Origin: Heterocephalus glaber
Lineage: Eukaryota > Chordata > Mammalia > Rodentia > Bathyergidae
Assembly (NCBI RefSeq): GCF_000247695.1
Contig: NW_004624741.1
Location: 32,726,455-32,790,454 of the forward strand
Direction of reading: 5' to 3'
Length of the DNA: 64,000 nucleotides
Notes under the pieces: model-generated
What the model saw: the letters and a program-made list of their open reading frames with translations, nothing else
Databases searched by the model: none
Told to the model about the DNA's origin: nothing
Part shown: positions 1 to 10,556 of the stretch, piece after piece
Layout: the number at the start of each line of letters is the position of its first letter
Position numbering within the stretch: the first letter of the stretch is position 1
Translations under genes and position numbers: made by a program

Positions 1-429
1 ACTTTGTTTCCTGGGGTTACAGAAGGTTCACCTTGTTGCTAGGGCAAACTCTAAAGGGAAACATCGGAGTTAGTGGAGACACGGTTCCCCATTACATAGT
101 CTCCTGGCTATTTATAACAAAGGGTAAAATTAAAATGAAGCTTTTTGGCTGACACCACTCCCCACAGCTCACATATTTGATTTAAAAATTCAGATCTCTT
201 TTCAGATGGAAAGTGTGTTTGATTAGCCTGATTCCTTTGAAAATAAAGAGTGGAGTTGCTCATGTAGTTAGAAGGGAGAATTTTTCAAAAATTTCATTTT
301 TCTAACCTTTAGTACCAGATTTTCATAAAAGTATATCAGGCAAACACATTGAGTGCCATGAGTTAGTCTTTAATAATCATCTCTTAATGTACTTAGATAA
401 CAACCTGTGCTGATTATTCTTGTTTTAAA
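1..429. other. Unassigned sequence at window start
   Basis: AT-rich sequence in which I see no open frame with family resemblance, no SINE promoter boxes and no recognisable L1 segment. It lies 3' of the minus-strand OR pseudogene. Confidence 0.4.
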
Positions 430-469
430 GAGATAATTGGTCATATTCCACATAGAAATATGAATATGT

Positions 470-725
470 TGCCTGTCTTCCAGTGTTTATCCTATTTCAC
501 ATACTATGATGCTATTGAATTCCATTTATGCTATCATAAATGGAAGAATTTATGTGTGTAGGTATAAATAATATTTCTTTGTTTACATACATGGCATATT
601 GTTTTTTATTCACCCACTGATGGATATTTATTTTTATTAAACAACTTGGCTATTATGAATGGTATGGCAATGAGCATAAATGTGCAGGGATCTTTACCAG
701 TACATAAATGGACCATCTGTCCATT
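470..725 (-). mobile_element. Old L1 ORF2 C-terminal fragment
   Basis: The minus strand around 606-720 reads a degraded version of the conserved end of L1 ORF2: a Cys-Thr-x-Met-x-Ile-Ala stretch, then Ile-Ala-Lys-Leu, then Lys-x-Pro-Ser-x-Gly-Glu, as in the usual 'CTPMFIA..IAKTWKQPKCPS' block. The DNA from 470 to 600 continues as the antisense of the region just after it (the segment rich in 'aaatgg..agcataatg'). Age: heavily mutated, so an ancient L1. It is absent 3' of the OR copies at 36,286 and 45,312, which have a different L1 fragment there. Confidence 0.7.
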
Positions 726-948
726 GTGTCTACAGAAACCAAACATTTGAAAGCATTGAAAAAGATAGTGGCTATATTTGGTATTTGAGAAGAAGACAGA
801 ACTTTGCACATAAAATTTTTTCTAAATTCAATTTATTAATATTTGGAGAAGGGCAGTCTTTTATTTGAAGTCATGGACACTCATTTGGAAAAGGAGCCAT
901 GTCAGCAATAACTGATGAGTGTACATGGTAACTTCAGGAAAATGCAAG

Positions 949-1894
949 GTCATCTGGTTTCTAAAGACCTCACCTGATACTGGGATTGCAGGATCCCCTT
1001 CTAGGCTCTCTTCACATCCTTGTTCCTCAGGGCATAGATGAGTGGGTTAAGCACTGGGATAATGTAGTAGAAGAAGGACATGAGCTTGGCCTGAGTGTGA
1101 TTTGCTGGAGGCTGGAGGTCCATGTACATGGCAGGACCAAAGTACAGGGTGACCACCACCAAGTGGGATCTGCAGGTCCTGAGTGCCTTGTGCCTGGCTC
1201 CAGCTGTAGGCAGTTTCAGCACAGCCCTGGCAATGAGGGTGTAGGAGATGACCACCATCAGGGGAGCCATCCCTGAAAAAGGGATGGCTCCTTTAGCCAG
1301 GGTTAGCTCATTAGCAGTGCTGTCCACACAGGCCAGCTTTATGAGCACTGGCACCTCACAGAAGAAGTGGTCCAGGGCATGGTGCCCACAGAGGGGGAGC
1401 TGGAGGATGAGTGTGGATTGCACCAGAGAACTGGCCAGGCTGCTGGACAAGGAGGCAACTGCCATCTGCACACATACCCAGGGACACATGATGAGAGTGT
1501 ACAGGAGGGGGCAGCAGATGGCCAAATAGCGATCAATGGCCATCATGGCCAGCAGAATGCATTCAGTGCAGCCTATCCAGGCATAAACATAGAGCTATAT
1601 GATCCATCCCCAGGCAGCAATTGTCTTGTCTGGTCCACAGAGGTTAACCAGTAGCTGAGGCACAGTGATGCAGCTGATACGGAGGTCCAGCAGAGAGAGG
1701 TTGTCCAGGAAGAAGTACATGGGTGTCTGCAGTCTGGGGTCCACCAGGGAGAGGAGGATGATGGAGCTGTTCCCCACTACGGTGAGGAGGTAGGAGCCCA
1801 GGACCACTGCAGAGAGGGCCCTCTCCAGCCACAGAAACTCTGAGAAAGCCAGCAGGACAACAGTGTTGGGAAAACTCATGTTTTCCTTTTCCAT
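949..1894 (-). pseudogene. Olfactory receptor pseudogene A (class II, family-2-like), best preserved of three
   Basis: Odorant-binding seven-helix GPCR remnant. From the ATG at 1894-1892 one frame runs to about 1,001 with the class hallmarks: PMYFFLDNLS after TM1/TM2, MAIDRYLAIC at the end of TM3, CRSHL before TM6 and NPLIYALRNKDVKRA in TM7. Lesions: residue 100 is TAG (1595-1597) where copy B has CAA (Gln) in the aligned codon; residue 97, the conserved extracellular-loop cysteine, is Trp (TGG, 1604-1606); one codon is missing in the TM7 region (YYIIPVLN against YYIITPVLN in B); a second TAG at 1001-1003 replaces the Trp seen in copies B and C, removing the C-terminal tail, which would otherwise run to about 949. 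Apart from these the frame is open, so it decayed recently or is a segregating pseudogene. Family-2 affiliation is from general resemblance; no orthologue is claimed. A 5' splice acceptor lies at 1915-1916. Confidence 0.92.
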
Positions 1895-1914
1895 GTCATC
1901 TGCTTTATATATAC

Positions 1915-1930
1915 CTAGAAGGAAAGGGAC
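1915..1930 (-). other. Splice acceptor upstream of OR pseudogene A
   Basis: The minus strand reads TTTCCTTCTAG, a pyrimidine tract and AG, about 20 bases before the start codon. The same motif is conserved at the same place in copies B (37,262) and C (46,265). OR genes typically have one or more noncoding 5' exons spliced to an intronless coding exon, so this fits the known gene structure. The exon would begin at 1914. Confidence 0.6.
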
Positions 1931-2050
1931 AAGTTTTGATGATAAATATGACTTCTAAAGTTCAATATCTACATGGTAACATGTAAATTCCTCAGAGGAA
2001 TAAAATACTATATAATTTATAACATTATTCTTGGCTTATTTAACACACTT

Positions 2051-4715
2051 CAGTAGTGCTCAACATTTTGATACCAGGAACTAGTTAAATTGATGACAAT
2101 TTCTCCATATAATGTGGATGGGTTTGTTTGGGATATATCAAATACATCACATTTATTGTGCGCTTTATATCCATTATTATATTATTATAATAAAATAATT
2201 ATGCGACTCACCATAATGCAAAATCAGTGCAAGGCTGGACCTTGTTTTCCTGTCACTAAATGGTCCCAATTGGTGATAACAGGAAATAGTGACACCCTAA
2301 GTATATTGCATATGTCCTGTCTCCTCCATAATCTTGACTTGGTGGCTGTTGTTGAAGAAAACTCTGCTTCACAAAAAAGGATGATGGAAATGAAAGCAGG
2401 CTTTTCTGTGCTTTTGTGTCAAACTCAGGATATTCCATCTTGACATTAATTCAGAATTTGTTAAGATTTGAAGTTGTCTTGAACATAATTTTCAGCCACC
2501 ATCATTTGTGATCTAATGCGGTTGTTCCTCTTCTAGCACAAATGAAGTTGTATCACCTAGCTTCATTTTATTATTATTTTTATTTGTTATGTTCTTATTT
2601 TTGATCACCTCGCTTCTTCACAAATTGGTAAGGGATCCATTTCTTCGCAGGTAGGAGTCTTTTGAGTTTGGAGAGTAATGCTGATAATGCTCATATTCTT
2701 TTGGAAGCTGAAATAGGTGATCATGCACCAGCTGGGGGAAAGAAGGCCCAAGCTGAGTCTCTTTTTCCAAATCTCTGCTACTGTTTGCAACACATAGAAA
2801 AATCCATTCACAAATCATACCCATCCTTCAAGTTTGGCTTTGAATGCAACCACTTTTTCTGCTGACTTGAACGTAGTTGTCATTCTTTCCTTAAGTGAAA
2901 GATTAACTTTATCGAGGAGGTTGAATATATCACACAAAGAAGTTTTGGCACCCATTTGATATTACTGAAATATGCTGCTGGTGGTGATTGTTTTTCTCAA
3001 AACCATCTCTATAGTAGCTCTTGTAACTCAAAGCCCTGGCCAAGTGATCAACCTTTAGATATCACCACCCTTCTGCATATAAGAGAAGGCCTATATGCTC
3101 TGTGTCCATGTCCTTAGAGAGCTGTGAGCACAGCCATGAGGAGTGTCTGTGTGTACTTTAATGTACTTGTTAATTTTGTCACACTTGAAAAACATTATTT
3201 AGTTCAGGTGACACTGTTTAGCCAGCCTTTTTCTGCATATTACCACTGCATAGTCGCACATGCAAATGTGACTTCCTTGACATAAGTAGTGAGCCTAGAA
3301 AGCCATGCAGTCATGTTAGCCCCTCTGTCCATACATATCCCAACACAAAATGGCCAGTTAAGTTTTACTGATACATAGTCATTCAAAGACTTGAGTGGAT
3401 TTGCAGCTGTGGTAGTGGTTGGCAACAAAAGTGCACCTAACATATCCTCATTCATATAATCCTGAAAACAATCCTTGTTGCTGTGTTGTCAGCATCAGTA
3501 GACTTGTGAACTGGGATCATCCAATTCCTCTCTATCTATTGTGCTTCCAGATCCTTTGTGGTTTCAATTTATCTATTCACCATGCTAGTCAAGTGAAAAA
3601 CATATGGCATCTTTGCTTTCCAGACTCTCAGAAGGGTTTATGACAAATGCCCTTAGGAGTAGGCAGGAACAAATCTTCACCAATAGTGAAGGGCTTTCAG
3701 CTCTAGTAATGTGTTCAGCCACTGACAATGATGCACTCTGGACACACATGTTTGATGGAGTTTTGACCTCTTGCAATGTTTTCCTCTCATCTTCACATTT
3801 TTTTTCTTTTGAAAAACTCCAAAGGACTGGATTTTTAAAATCATGGTGTTTGGTATTCATGTGGCAAAATAGTTTTTAAGGTTTCATGGCTTTGTTAGAT
3901 AGCCCATCACCACATACTATACAAAATAGGTTTGGAGAAAATAAGTCACTTCTTTCAGTGAGCCCATAATTTAATTATGACTGTTGGTGATATCTTTTAA
4001 ATATAGCTTGTTCTCCATTGATAGTCTTAGAAACTTCTGCTGTCTCATCATTGAATCTTTCCCATTTTAGAGAAGCTGTCTCATGACCCTGTCTTGTATT
4101 CATTTTGCAGAGGATTAGCTTGTGAGCTTACCAAAACTGCAGCTGAGACTAGTGCACAGTTTAGGAAAGGCACAGCTGGAAGTGGTAAATAAAAGGTGGG
4201 TCATGTCCACCAGAAAATAAGTGTTGAAGTTGACTTAAAGCCTTTTACCAGATGAGAGACATAAAGACACTTCCTACTATATACTCTGACACCCCTTGCA
4301 TCTTAGTTGTGATGTACCACTAAGCTGATCTGAGTCTGCAAGCAATTGTTTTATCATGGTCTCTGCAGTCAAACCCCTCTGCTGATGTTCATGTGTATTT
4401 GCAGCTGCTCCCCAGTGTTAGCATCACCCCCTCATCTCCACCTCAAATCACTAGACTTTAGATTCTCTTAGGGAGGAGGGAACCCAGATTCCTCAAATAT
4501 ACACTCCACAGTAGGGTTCATGCTCAAAAGAGAATTTAATGGCATGCCGATATGATAGGAGCCAGAGCTCAGGTGGTCATGGCAGAGATCATGAGCACTG
4601 CAGACACAGATGAAGCTTCAATTGCTCCTGTGCTGTGCACCTCCTTTTGTCCAACTTGGCTGCTAACAGACCATGGGATGGTGCAGGTTGGTGGTTTAGG
4701 GGTTACAGACCCCTG
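2051..4715 (-). mobile_element. hAT-superfamily DNA transposon, near full length, copy 1
   Basis: The left end begins CAGTAGTGCTCAACATTTTG and the right end, read on the minus strand, begins CAGGGGTCTGTAACCCC, the short CA(G)..-type terminal inverted repeats of hAT elements. The terminal ~400 bp at each end resemble the non-coding ends of mammalian Tip100/Charlie-like elements. Transposase remnants lie on the minus strand. I see no clear 8-bp target duplication. The paralogous copy at 47,110-49,763 keeps the same ends and length (about 2.65 kb), so the element was inserted before the local duplication. An ID SINE lies just outside it at 4,771. Confidence 0.8.
2605..3860 (-). pseudogene. hAT transposase remnant (ZBED5/FAM200-related), copy 1
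   Basis: Three separated minus-strand pieces follow the order of a hAT transposase. At 3,860-3,585 an Ala-Ser-Leu-x-Val-Ala..Ile-x-Arg-Ala block matches the region N-terminal to the catalytic core. At 3,455-3,240, 'CVGICMDRGANMTAW..VKEV' matches the 'CVGVCTDGA.SM.G..VKEVAP' core strand, whose Asp is part of the catalytic triad and is still Asp here while the neighbouring Thr and Gly are changed. At 2,900-2,640 lies the alpha-helical domain, with an Ile-Phe-Asn-Leu-Leu-Asp-Lys-Val-Asn-Leu block. Frames are broken repeatedly, so no transposase can be made. Domesticated relatives (ZBED5, FAM200) exist in mammals; nothing here suggests domestication. Confidence 0.72.
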
Positions 4716-4770
4716 GCATGTGTGATGTTGTGAGATTCATCCACGTTGTATTTGTCAGAATTTCCTACAA

Positions 4771-4858
4771 TTTTTTTTTTTTGGTACCAGGGATCTAACT
4801 TGGGACCCTGTGCTTGCAAGGCAGGTAGTGGAAGCACTGAGCTAAATTCCCCCGACTC
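4771..4858 (-). mobile_element. ID-type SINE
   Basis: Antisense tRNA-derived SINE: a T run (its A tail), then GGTACCAGGGATC (B-box side) and GAGCTAAATTCC (A-box side). It is bounded by an 11-bp near-perfect target duplication, TCCTACAATTT on the left and TCCTATAATTT at 4,859-4,869. The paralogous locus at 49,811-49,827 is an uninterrupted empty site. Confidence 0.9.
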
Positions 4859-4869
4859 TCCTATAATTT

Positions 4870-5420
4870 TAAAGATAGAGTACATTTGCCTTCTATTTAA
4901 ATATTACATTTTTATACATTTATTATCCATGCACCATTGCATGCTTCCTTTAGTTTGATTATGGTGAGTAATCCTTCTATGATCAAGGTTCGTCCCCTTA
5001 AACTTCTGAAGCTGAAATCCTTTCCTGTTTTCTCTTAGTTTCTAACTCTGCCTAATTAGTCATCCAGTGTCTCTCAGGGAAACTTGCTGAAGTGCTTTCT
5101 GTTAGATGAGACATCAAGAACTTCCCTGGGCTCTTTTGAGGACATATCTCCTTCATTAAACCATCCAAGTGTACAATAAATCACCACTAACTGTAGTCCC
5201 CATGCTTTGCCACAGATCTTCTCTACTTTTCCTTCCTGTGGGGCTGTGACGCTGCACCTGTGGCCACTGTCACCACAACCCTCTAGGAAGCCACTGCCTG
5301 AGACCCTGGCAACCACTTCCCTGCACTCAGCTTCTAGGAGATTAACTATTTCACCTCCCAACATGAGTGAGAGCATGGAGTGTTTCTTTTTCTACTCACT
5401 TCTGTTGCTGTGGATATTAT
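4870..5420. other. Duplicon A spacer, no gene
   Basis: No coding signal. The stretch 5,030-5,150 matches 51,855-51,965 in duplicon C (shared TTTCTAACTC, GAGACATCAAGAAC and CCTGGGCT words), which shows the duplication extends through here. Confidence 0.6.
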
Positions 5421-5424
5421 TAGA

Positions 5425-5790
5425 AAGGCAAAGATAAAAAATGTTGGCAAGAATATGGAGAAATGGAATATAAGTATGGTATTTATGAAAATGATATTAG
5501 AGGTAATAAAGATTAAAATTTGAACAATGATATAACCCAGCAGTCCTAGTCCTGGGTATTTATCCATAGAAAATGGATCCAGTATGCTGCAGAGGCATCT
5601 CCACTCTTGTGGTCATGGCAGCCAAAGTATGGATCAACTGGTTTCTAGCAGTGGTTTCATTGCCAATAAAAGGTGATGAATTTAAACACCAAATACTACC
5701 CACCTTTGAGAAAAAGTGAATCTTACCATTAATGGCAACAGATGAACATGAAGCTCATTATGTTAAGTGAAGTTAGTCAGTGATAAAGAG
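5425..5790 (+). mobile_element. Ancient L1 fragment (ORF2 C-terminal/3' region)
   Basis: Plus-strand DNA matches the end of ORF2 in old mammalian L1s: AATGTTGGCAAGAATATGGAG, a gap, GGGTATTTATCCATAGAAAATG, then ATGGCAGCCAAAGTATGG and ATTATGTTAAGTGAAGTTAG. Much is deleted and no frame survives. Confidence 0.7.
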
Positions 5791-6319
5791 TATAAGTTTT
5801 TCTTCAGGAGTTTCACTGTGGAATATCACCATTACAACTGTTGGATTTTGTTTGGGTCATCAATAAGAATCAAACTAAAAGAATTTCTCATGAGTGTCAG
5901 GAATGAGTAAAAGGTTAGCCATGGGTCTCCTCAGTGCCACACTGTCAGGCTCTTTGCTGGTTGCTGTGAGGATCCTGTTGAGAGATCCACCCACCCTGCT
6001 CCATTCCTCAAACTCCCAGCTTGTAAGATCTCCAGAAATTCCAATCCTCATTTTACTCTTGATTGCTTAAAGCCCATGGACCCACCTAACAGCCCCATTG
6101 TTAGTCAGGTAGTTAGATATCAGCAGGCCTGAGGGACAAAGGAGGAATAGAGTAGCACAGTGTGCCAAGGAAAGAAAAACAAGGAAACACAGACCTCAGT
6201 GTGTGACCCATTTTATACACTTATGAGGTCTCAGATCCACGAATACAGGGACTATGTGTGACTAACCAGGCATACATCATCCTGATGCATAGTCAATGTC
6301 AAACAACACAAGAAAGGGG
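5791..6319. other. Duplicon A spacer, no gene
   Basis: No gene seen. The last part, 6,190-6,319, is homologous to 52,140-52,262 of duplicon C (CACTTATGAGGTC.CAGATC, TGTGACTAACCAGGCA, AGAAAGGGGACATTCTT). Confidence 0.6.
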
Positions 6320-6328
6320 ACATTCTTT

Positions 6329-6697
6329 TTATTTTATTAAAATTTTCATTTTCTTTGTAAATGTATGCAGTTTATGTAGTTTACAATCATCACAGGGAAT
6401 GGTTACATCTATATATTGAAGGATCTTTCTTTCTTTCTTTTTTTTAAAAAAAATCCCTTTTTCTTCCCTCCCACTCCCTCCCTCCCCTTGTAGTTCCCTT
6501 CTTGCATTTTCATTCCTGTTGATACTATATGTCTTAGCTCATGTTATAGAATATAATGTTTACATGAATTGGGGTTACTAGGTTCCTGTACATAGCACAT
6601 CTTTATTTCCCCTTTCCCTCCTCATCACCCCTCACCTTTATTCCCTTGGACCACTTTCCCATTACAAGAGATCCGTGCCCTTGTCCCAGAAAGGAGT
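6329..6697 (-). mobile_element. L1 3'-end insertion absent from paralogue C
   Basis: An antisense L1 3' untranslated fragment: T-rich start, then pyrimidine-rich CTCCCTCCC tracts typical of the rodent L1 3' UTR read backwards. It is flanked by the 9-bp direct repeat ACATTCTTT (6,320-6,328 and 6,698-6,706). At 52,260 in duplicon C the same flanks are contiguous. Confidence 0.72.
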
Positions 6698-7490
6698 ACA
6701 TTCTTTAAGTACTCTCCTGCCTTGGGATGAGAGCCAAGTTAGAGTTATCTTTTGTACTTTTTCTCCTCCTTTCTTACATGATTAAGGATCCTGAGGTGAC
6801 ACTGTCTATCTGAGAGGAGCAGGAAGACATTTGGCAGTTCCAGCTTCAGCTCTAATCAAACTTGTCAACCAGCATCACAGTCACCCTTGTCCCTGAAGCC
6901 AGGAATTCTCCTGTGCATGAAAACATATCCAGCCTCACCCTTGGGCAGATACCTGCATGGCACTGCCCATGTTGTTTAACAGCATAAATCTCTGTGTATT
7001 AACTGCATTAAGTTCTACCTGTACTTCTGCAAGGTGGCCTGTGTACCTGGACTGAATTCTTTCATTGAAAGCACAAATACCTGAGGAGTGAGGGGCAGGG
7101 TCCTCATGGTGGCAGGACCTGGCTTTCTGGTGATACCAATAGCACACCTGGCTCACCTCTTATGTGAACCCTCCATTGTCCCCTGCTTCCTCTCCCCTAA
7201 AATTCACCTTCTTCATCTCTTTCTCCCACCTCCTATAAAAAGGCCCCTCCATCCTGGCCCAGTGCACCGCTGGCTTCTCCTTCTGCTTCCGACACTGACC
7301 TGCTTGAGGATTCATCTGTGAAACCTGCACCGGTGACACTTTCTCTGTGAATCCTCCCACATCCTGCCCCTCTCTGTCTCCATGTGAACTCTGAATATTT
7401 ACACCACTGCTGTCTCTGACTTCCACTCTGCCTGTGAGTGCTGTGGGAGTTTGACCCTAGGTTAAGTGTCTGGCCTTCCCAACACCTTGT
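6698..7490. other. Duplicon A spacer with a TATA-like motif
   Basis: 6,707-6,890 continues the homology with 52,270-52,450. Beyond that the sequence is unassigned. A TATAAAAAGGCCCC motif lies at about 7,234 on the plus strand and an AATAAA-bearing stretch at about 7,512, so a decayed LTR or promoter is possible, but I cannot name one and no coding frame follows. Confidence 0.35.
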
Positions 7491-9560
7491 TTGGGCCTGA
7501 AGCAGCTATTTAATAAATATATAAATTAACATCTGGATTCAGTGATATGACTTTCACTTGACACACAAGTTTTGATGTATTTTTCTCCCCAAGTTTTCCC
7601 CAACACTCTAAATTGGTTAAAAATTGGACTTTTTTTTCAAGTTGTTTGTGTGTATCATCACTGAAGATACTGGGTGACCAATTTTATATTCTGTTTTGCT
7701 GTGCTTTATCTAACACCCAGTGCAATGCTTCATGTGCACTACAGAGCAGTGCTTTCAGGGATGATTATGATTTTCCCTCTCTGCTCATGGGGTCTTTTGC
7801 TAGGAGTTTTTCTTTTGCCACTAACTTAAAAATATATAGATTTTCAGTCTTCACCCTGTCTTGGAAATGACAATTTGTGTAGGGATAAAAGGTTTGATAT
7901 AGACAGGTTTGAAAGGACTATCTTCTTAATGATATCATTTTGGTTCCTATGATTATGCCTCATATTACCCAAAATCCCCACCCAGCCTTACCAGCTAAGT
8001 GAGAGTCTCTGCTATGATCATCTGTGGAACTCACTGGAAGAGAATGAGGTTAACACTCTGGCTTGATAACAACCCTGCCTGCATTCACTCACCTTGAGGT
8101 GAAGAAGGGAGAGATGCCAGAGCGAGAGCCCAGCGGTGGAGAGTTGGGATGGTTCTAGTAAGGTAGGTTCTCTTCAGAGGCTGGGGTTTCATGGAGAGTG
8201 GGGTGGGAGTGATCAGAATCCAGGCGGAAGAGTGAGTGATGAGTAGGGGCTCCTGAGGGCACCTGGCTCTGCTGCTGTGAGACCTGAGCCAGTGAATGGA
8301 GACCATTAACTCAGGGCCTCAGGTGTAGAGATGAGCACTCTACAAGGAGTTTTCCTACAAATTTATTTGTATATAGAATTATCTCACTCTGAGAAATATG
8401 CTTGAGTGAGGTGCAGAGAAGACCTCAAAAAATAACATTCCCACACAAAGGCATGAAATAGTCTGTGGCCACATTGTGCTGTCCTTGTGGTTACCTGTTG
8501 AAGACTGTGCACAAGAGAAGACTGATGCCATTTCAGGGGAATGTTTGTATAAAAATGTCACAGTTAATCACATCTGAAAGAGTGTGTTTTAAGCCGAAAT
8601 ACATCACTTCTGTAGAAAATTGAGAAGTCCTTTTGTAAAGGTCATTAGAGATTAATTTCTTGTCATGGGCCACCTTATGTCAGTGTGCTGGAATACTGTA
8701 TGCTATGTTGTGCCTGCCTTTTACTGAAGTGTGCTTTCTTCCCCATGCAAAGTTTCCCACACAGTGGGTGTCAGTCTCACCGGATAGATCCAGGCTTCCT
8801 GTTTCTCAAAGAAGAAAATGAGTAGGACACAGGAAATAGAAAGAATGGCAGAGATTAATTTTTAAAAAAGTTCACTCTTCAGGTTGTTAATGACTGGTGA
8901 GAAAACCGAAAAGCAGTTTTGACTCATAGTGGCCCTGTCTGCTCTTATATTTTGTGGTATTTACTGGGATATTTCCTTAGATTTTGCATGGAAAAATGTC
9001 CTCTGTTCAGTTGATTTAAAATCTTTACTTGCACTTTGAGAGAGGGCATTTTTGACTTTATATGGCCAGGAGAAAAGCAGCATGGCTTCCAAATTCCATG
9101 GGGTTTACATGTGTATGTGTGTGATATGCAATGCTAATCAAGTGGTGATGATCCTGGGTTACCCTCCATTACTCTGAAGCAGAGTTTTGCTCCTTGGTTC
9201 ATGGCAGAGGAGAAGAAGTGTAATAATGTGTGAAAATACTTCTCAGGCTTGTGGGGAAGCTAAGGAGATGCAGTGAGAAGATGAGTGCTGCATCTCCAAG
9301 AATCAGAAGGCATCCTGGTGTTGGGCGTGTAAAACCCGTATGTCTCCCACACTGTGTATCTCCTGCCTCAAACCCATTTTTTTGACTCACTCTTTCACTG
9401 TTGCTATTTACTACCCTCTGGGAACTTTAGATAACATAAAACTGCCAGGCTTGGCCCAGAATTCATTGCTGACCTCAGTGACTTTGAACATCACAGGACT
9501 GGCAGTGAGCTTGTGCAAGCCTGACATGGAGAGAGTCGTCACAAGGTGTCTGCAGCATAG
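7491..9560. repeat. Duplicon A distal segment, paralogous to B (38,410-40,380)
   Basis: Long colinear similarity to duplicon B: TTTAATAAATA.ATAAATTAA at the start, CAGTGCAATGCTTCATG at 7,720 and 38,630, TTTTTCTTTTGCCACT at 7,807 and 38,717, GAGATGAGCACTCTACA at 8,330 and 39,248, and TGTCTCCCACACTG at 9,340 and 40,267. This is part of the local segmental duplication that carried the OR genes. Confidence 0.85.
8093..8300 (-). other. Candidate noncoding 5' exon of OR copy A
   Basis: On the minus strand a roughly 200-bp block ends in CCTCAAG followed by GTGAGTG, a strong donor site (GT at 8,092-8,091). The block and donor are conserved in copy B (39,014 onward). Together with the acceptor at 1915-1916 this predicts a noncoding first exon joined to the coding exon over a 6.2-kb intron. 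The exon's 5' limit is not visible. Inference from motif and conservation only; no transcript evidence. Confidence 0.4.
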
Positions 9561-9974
9561 GCTCAGCCCATGTCTGCACTATCGCACCCACCTCCTTCTG
9601 TGCCCACCCAGTTTCCCTGGAGGACAATGCAGGTGTGACCCATGGAAGAGGCATTTCTGCCCCTGAGGTCTAAAGTCCTCTTCATCTGTCCAGCATCCTG
9701 CGGGCCAGATACATATGGTTGGGTGTGGAGATGCAGAAATTTCATTTTTACATGGAGAAGTGTCTGGGCCCCCAGGGAGCATCAGCTGTGACAACTGTGG
9801 GGAGGAAAGGGAGGAGGAAGAGCAGAGGCCACAGGGAGGTTGGCTGTGGTCAGGACAGGAGCAAGGGAGAGCTGTTTTTGAAAGGGGCTTTTTCCACCAG
9901 AATCAGAATCCCTGAAACAACAAAATAATTGTTTTGTGTTTGTTGTTTTCAACAGTCTGCTGGACTAACTAACT
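9561..9974. other. Unassigned GC-richer spacer
   Basis: Moderately GC-rich sequence after duplicon A. Short open frames overlap on both strands but none shows a recognisable domain, and none is supported by homology within the window. Confidence 0.35.
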
Positions 9975-9975
9975 G

Positions 9976-10556
9976 GACTGTCTTTTTTTTATTTTTCCAT
10001 TTAGTTTATTGGTACATTTTAGGTATACAATACAGTTACATTCCTCATTGGGATCTTGTACCTTTACATGATGAATCGTGCTTCTTATTTTTCCCCATTG
10101 ACCTGTCCTCCCTTCACCCATTCCACCTTTCTCTATTTACAAAGACTTTGTTTCCATGTTTTTCCTATTCTCATATTTTTTCTTTTCCCTTCTTTCCTTT
10201 CCCCTTCCCCTCCCATTTCCCATATGCCTTTAGACATTTTCTTCCTATTTTGCAATATCATTTATACATTTTGAACCTCATTTACAATTTTAGTTTTTCA
10301 CATGAGAGAAACTATTTGCTGTTTACACATGTGTGTCCTATTTAATTCACTTAAGAGTATGGCTGCAATGTGCATCCACTTAGCTATAAATGTTTCAAGT
10401 TCTCATTATTTATGGCTGAGTAGTACACCATTTTATTTTAAAAAAACTTCTTTATTCAGGCTCCAGTTGATGGGCACTTGGGCTGTTTCCAAGTTTTAGC
10501 TATTACAAACTGTGCGGCTATGAATATGGGTCCATATATATCAAGGTGGTAAGATT
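9976..10556 (-). mobile_element. 5'-truncated L1 (3' end only)
   Basis: Antisense L1 3' end: TATTGGTACATTTTAGGTATAC is the reverse of the 3' terminus, then the pyrimidine-rich 3' UTR, then antisense ORF2 C-terminus (TTGATGGGCACTTGGGCTG, GCTATGAATATGGG). It stops within the ORF2 tail. It lies directly beside the 3' end of the longer L1 at 10,570. Confidence 0.9.

Noticed and set aside
2043..4723. 8-bp target duplication for the hAT element
   Set aside because: The flanking octamers (ACACACTT and GCATGTGT in copy 1, ACACATAT and GCATGTGT in copy 2) do not match, so I do not claim one.
7234..7520. TATAAAAAGGCCCC followed 280 bp later by AATAAA, suggesting an LTR or short gene
   Set aside because: No TG..CA ends, no target duplication and no coding frame between them; single motifs of this kind are common.
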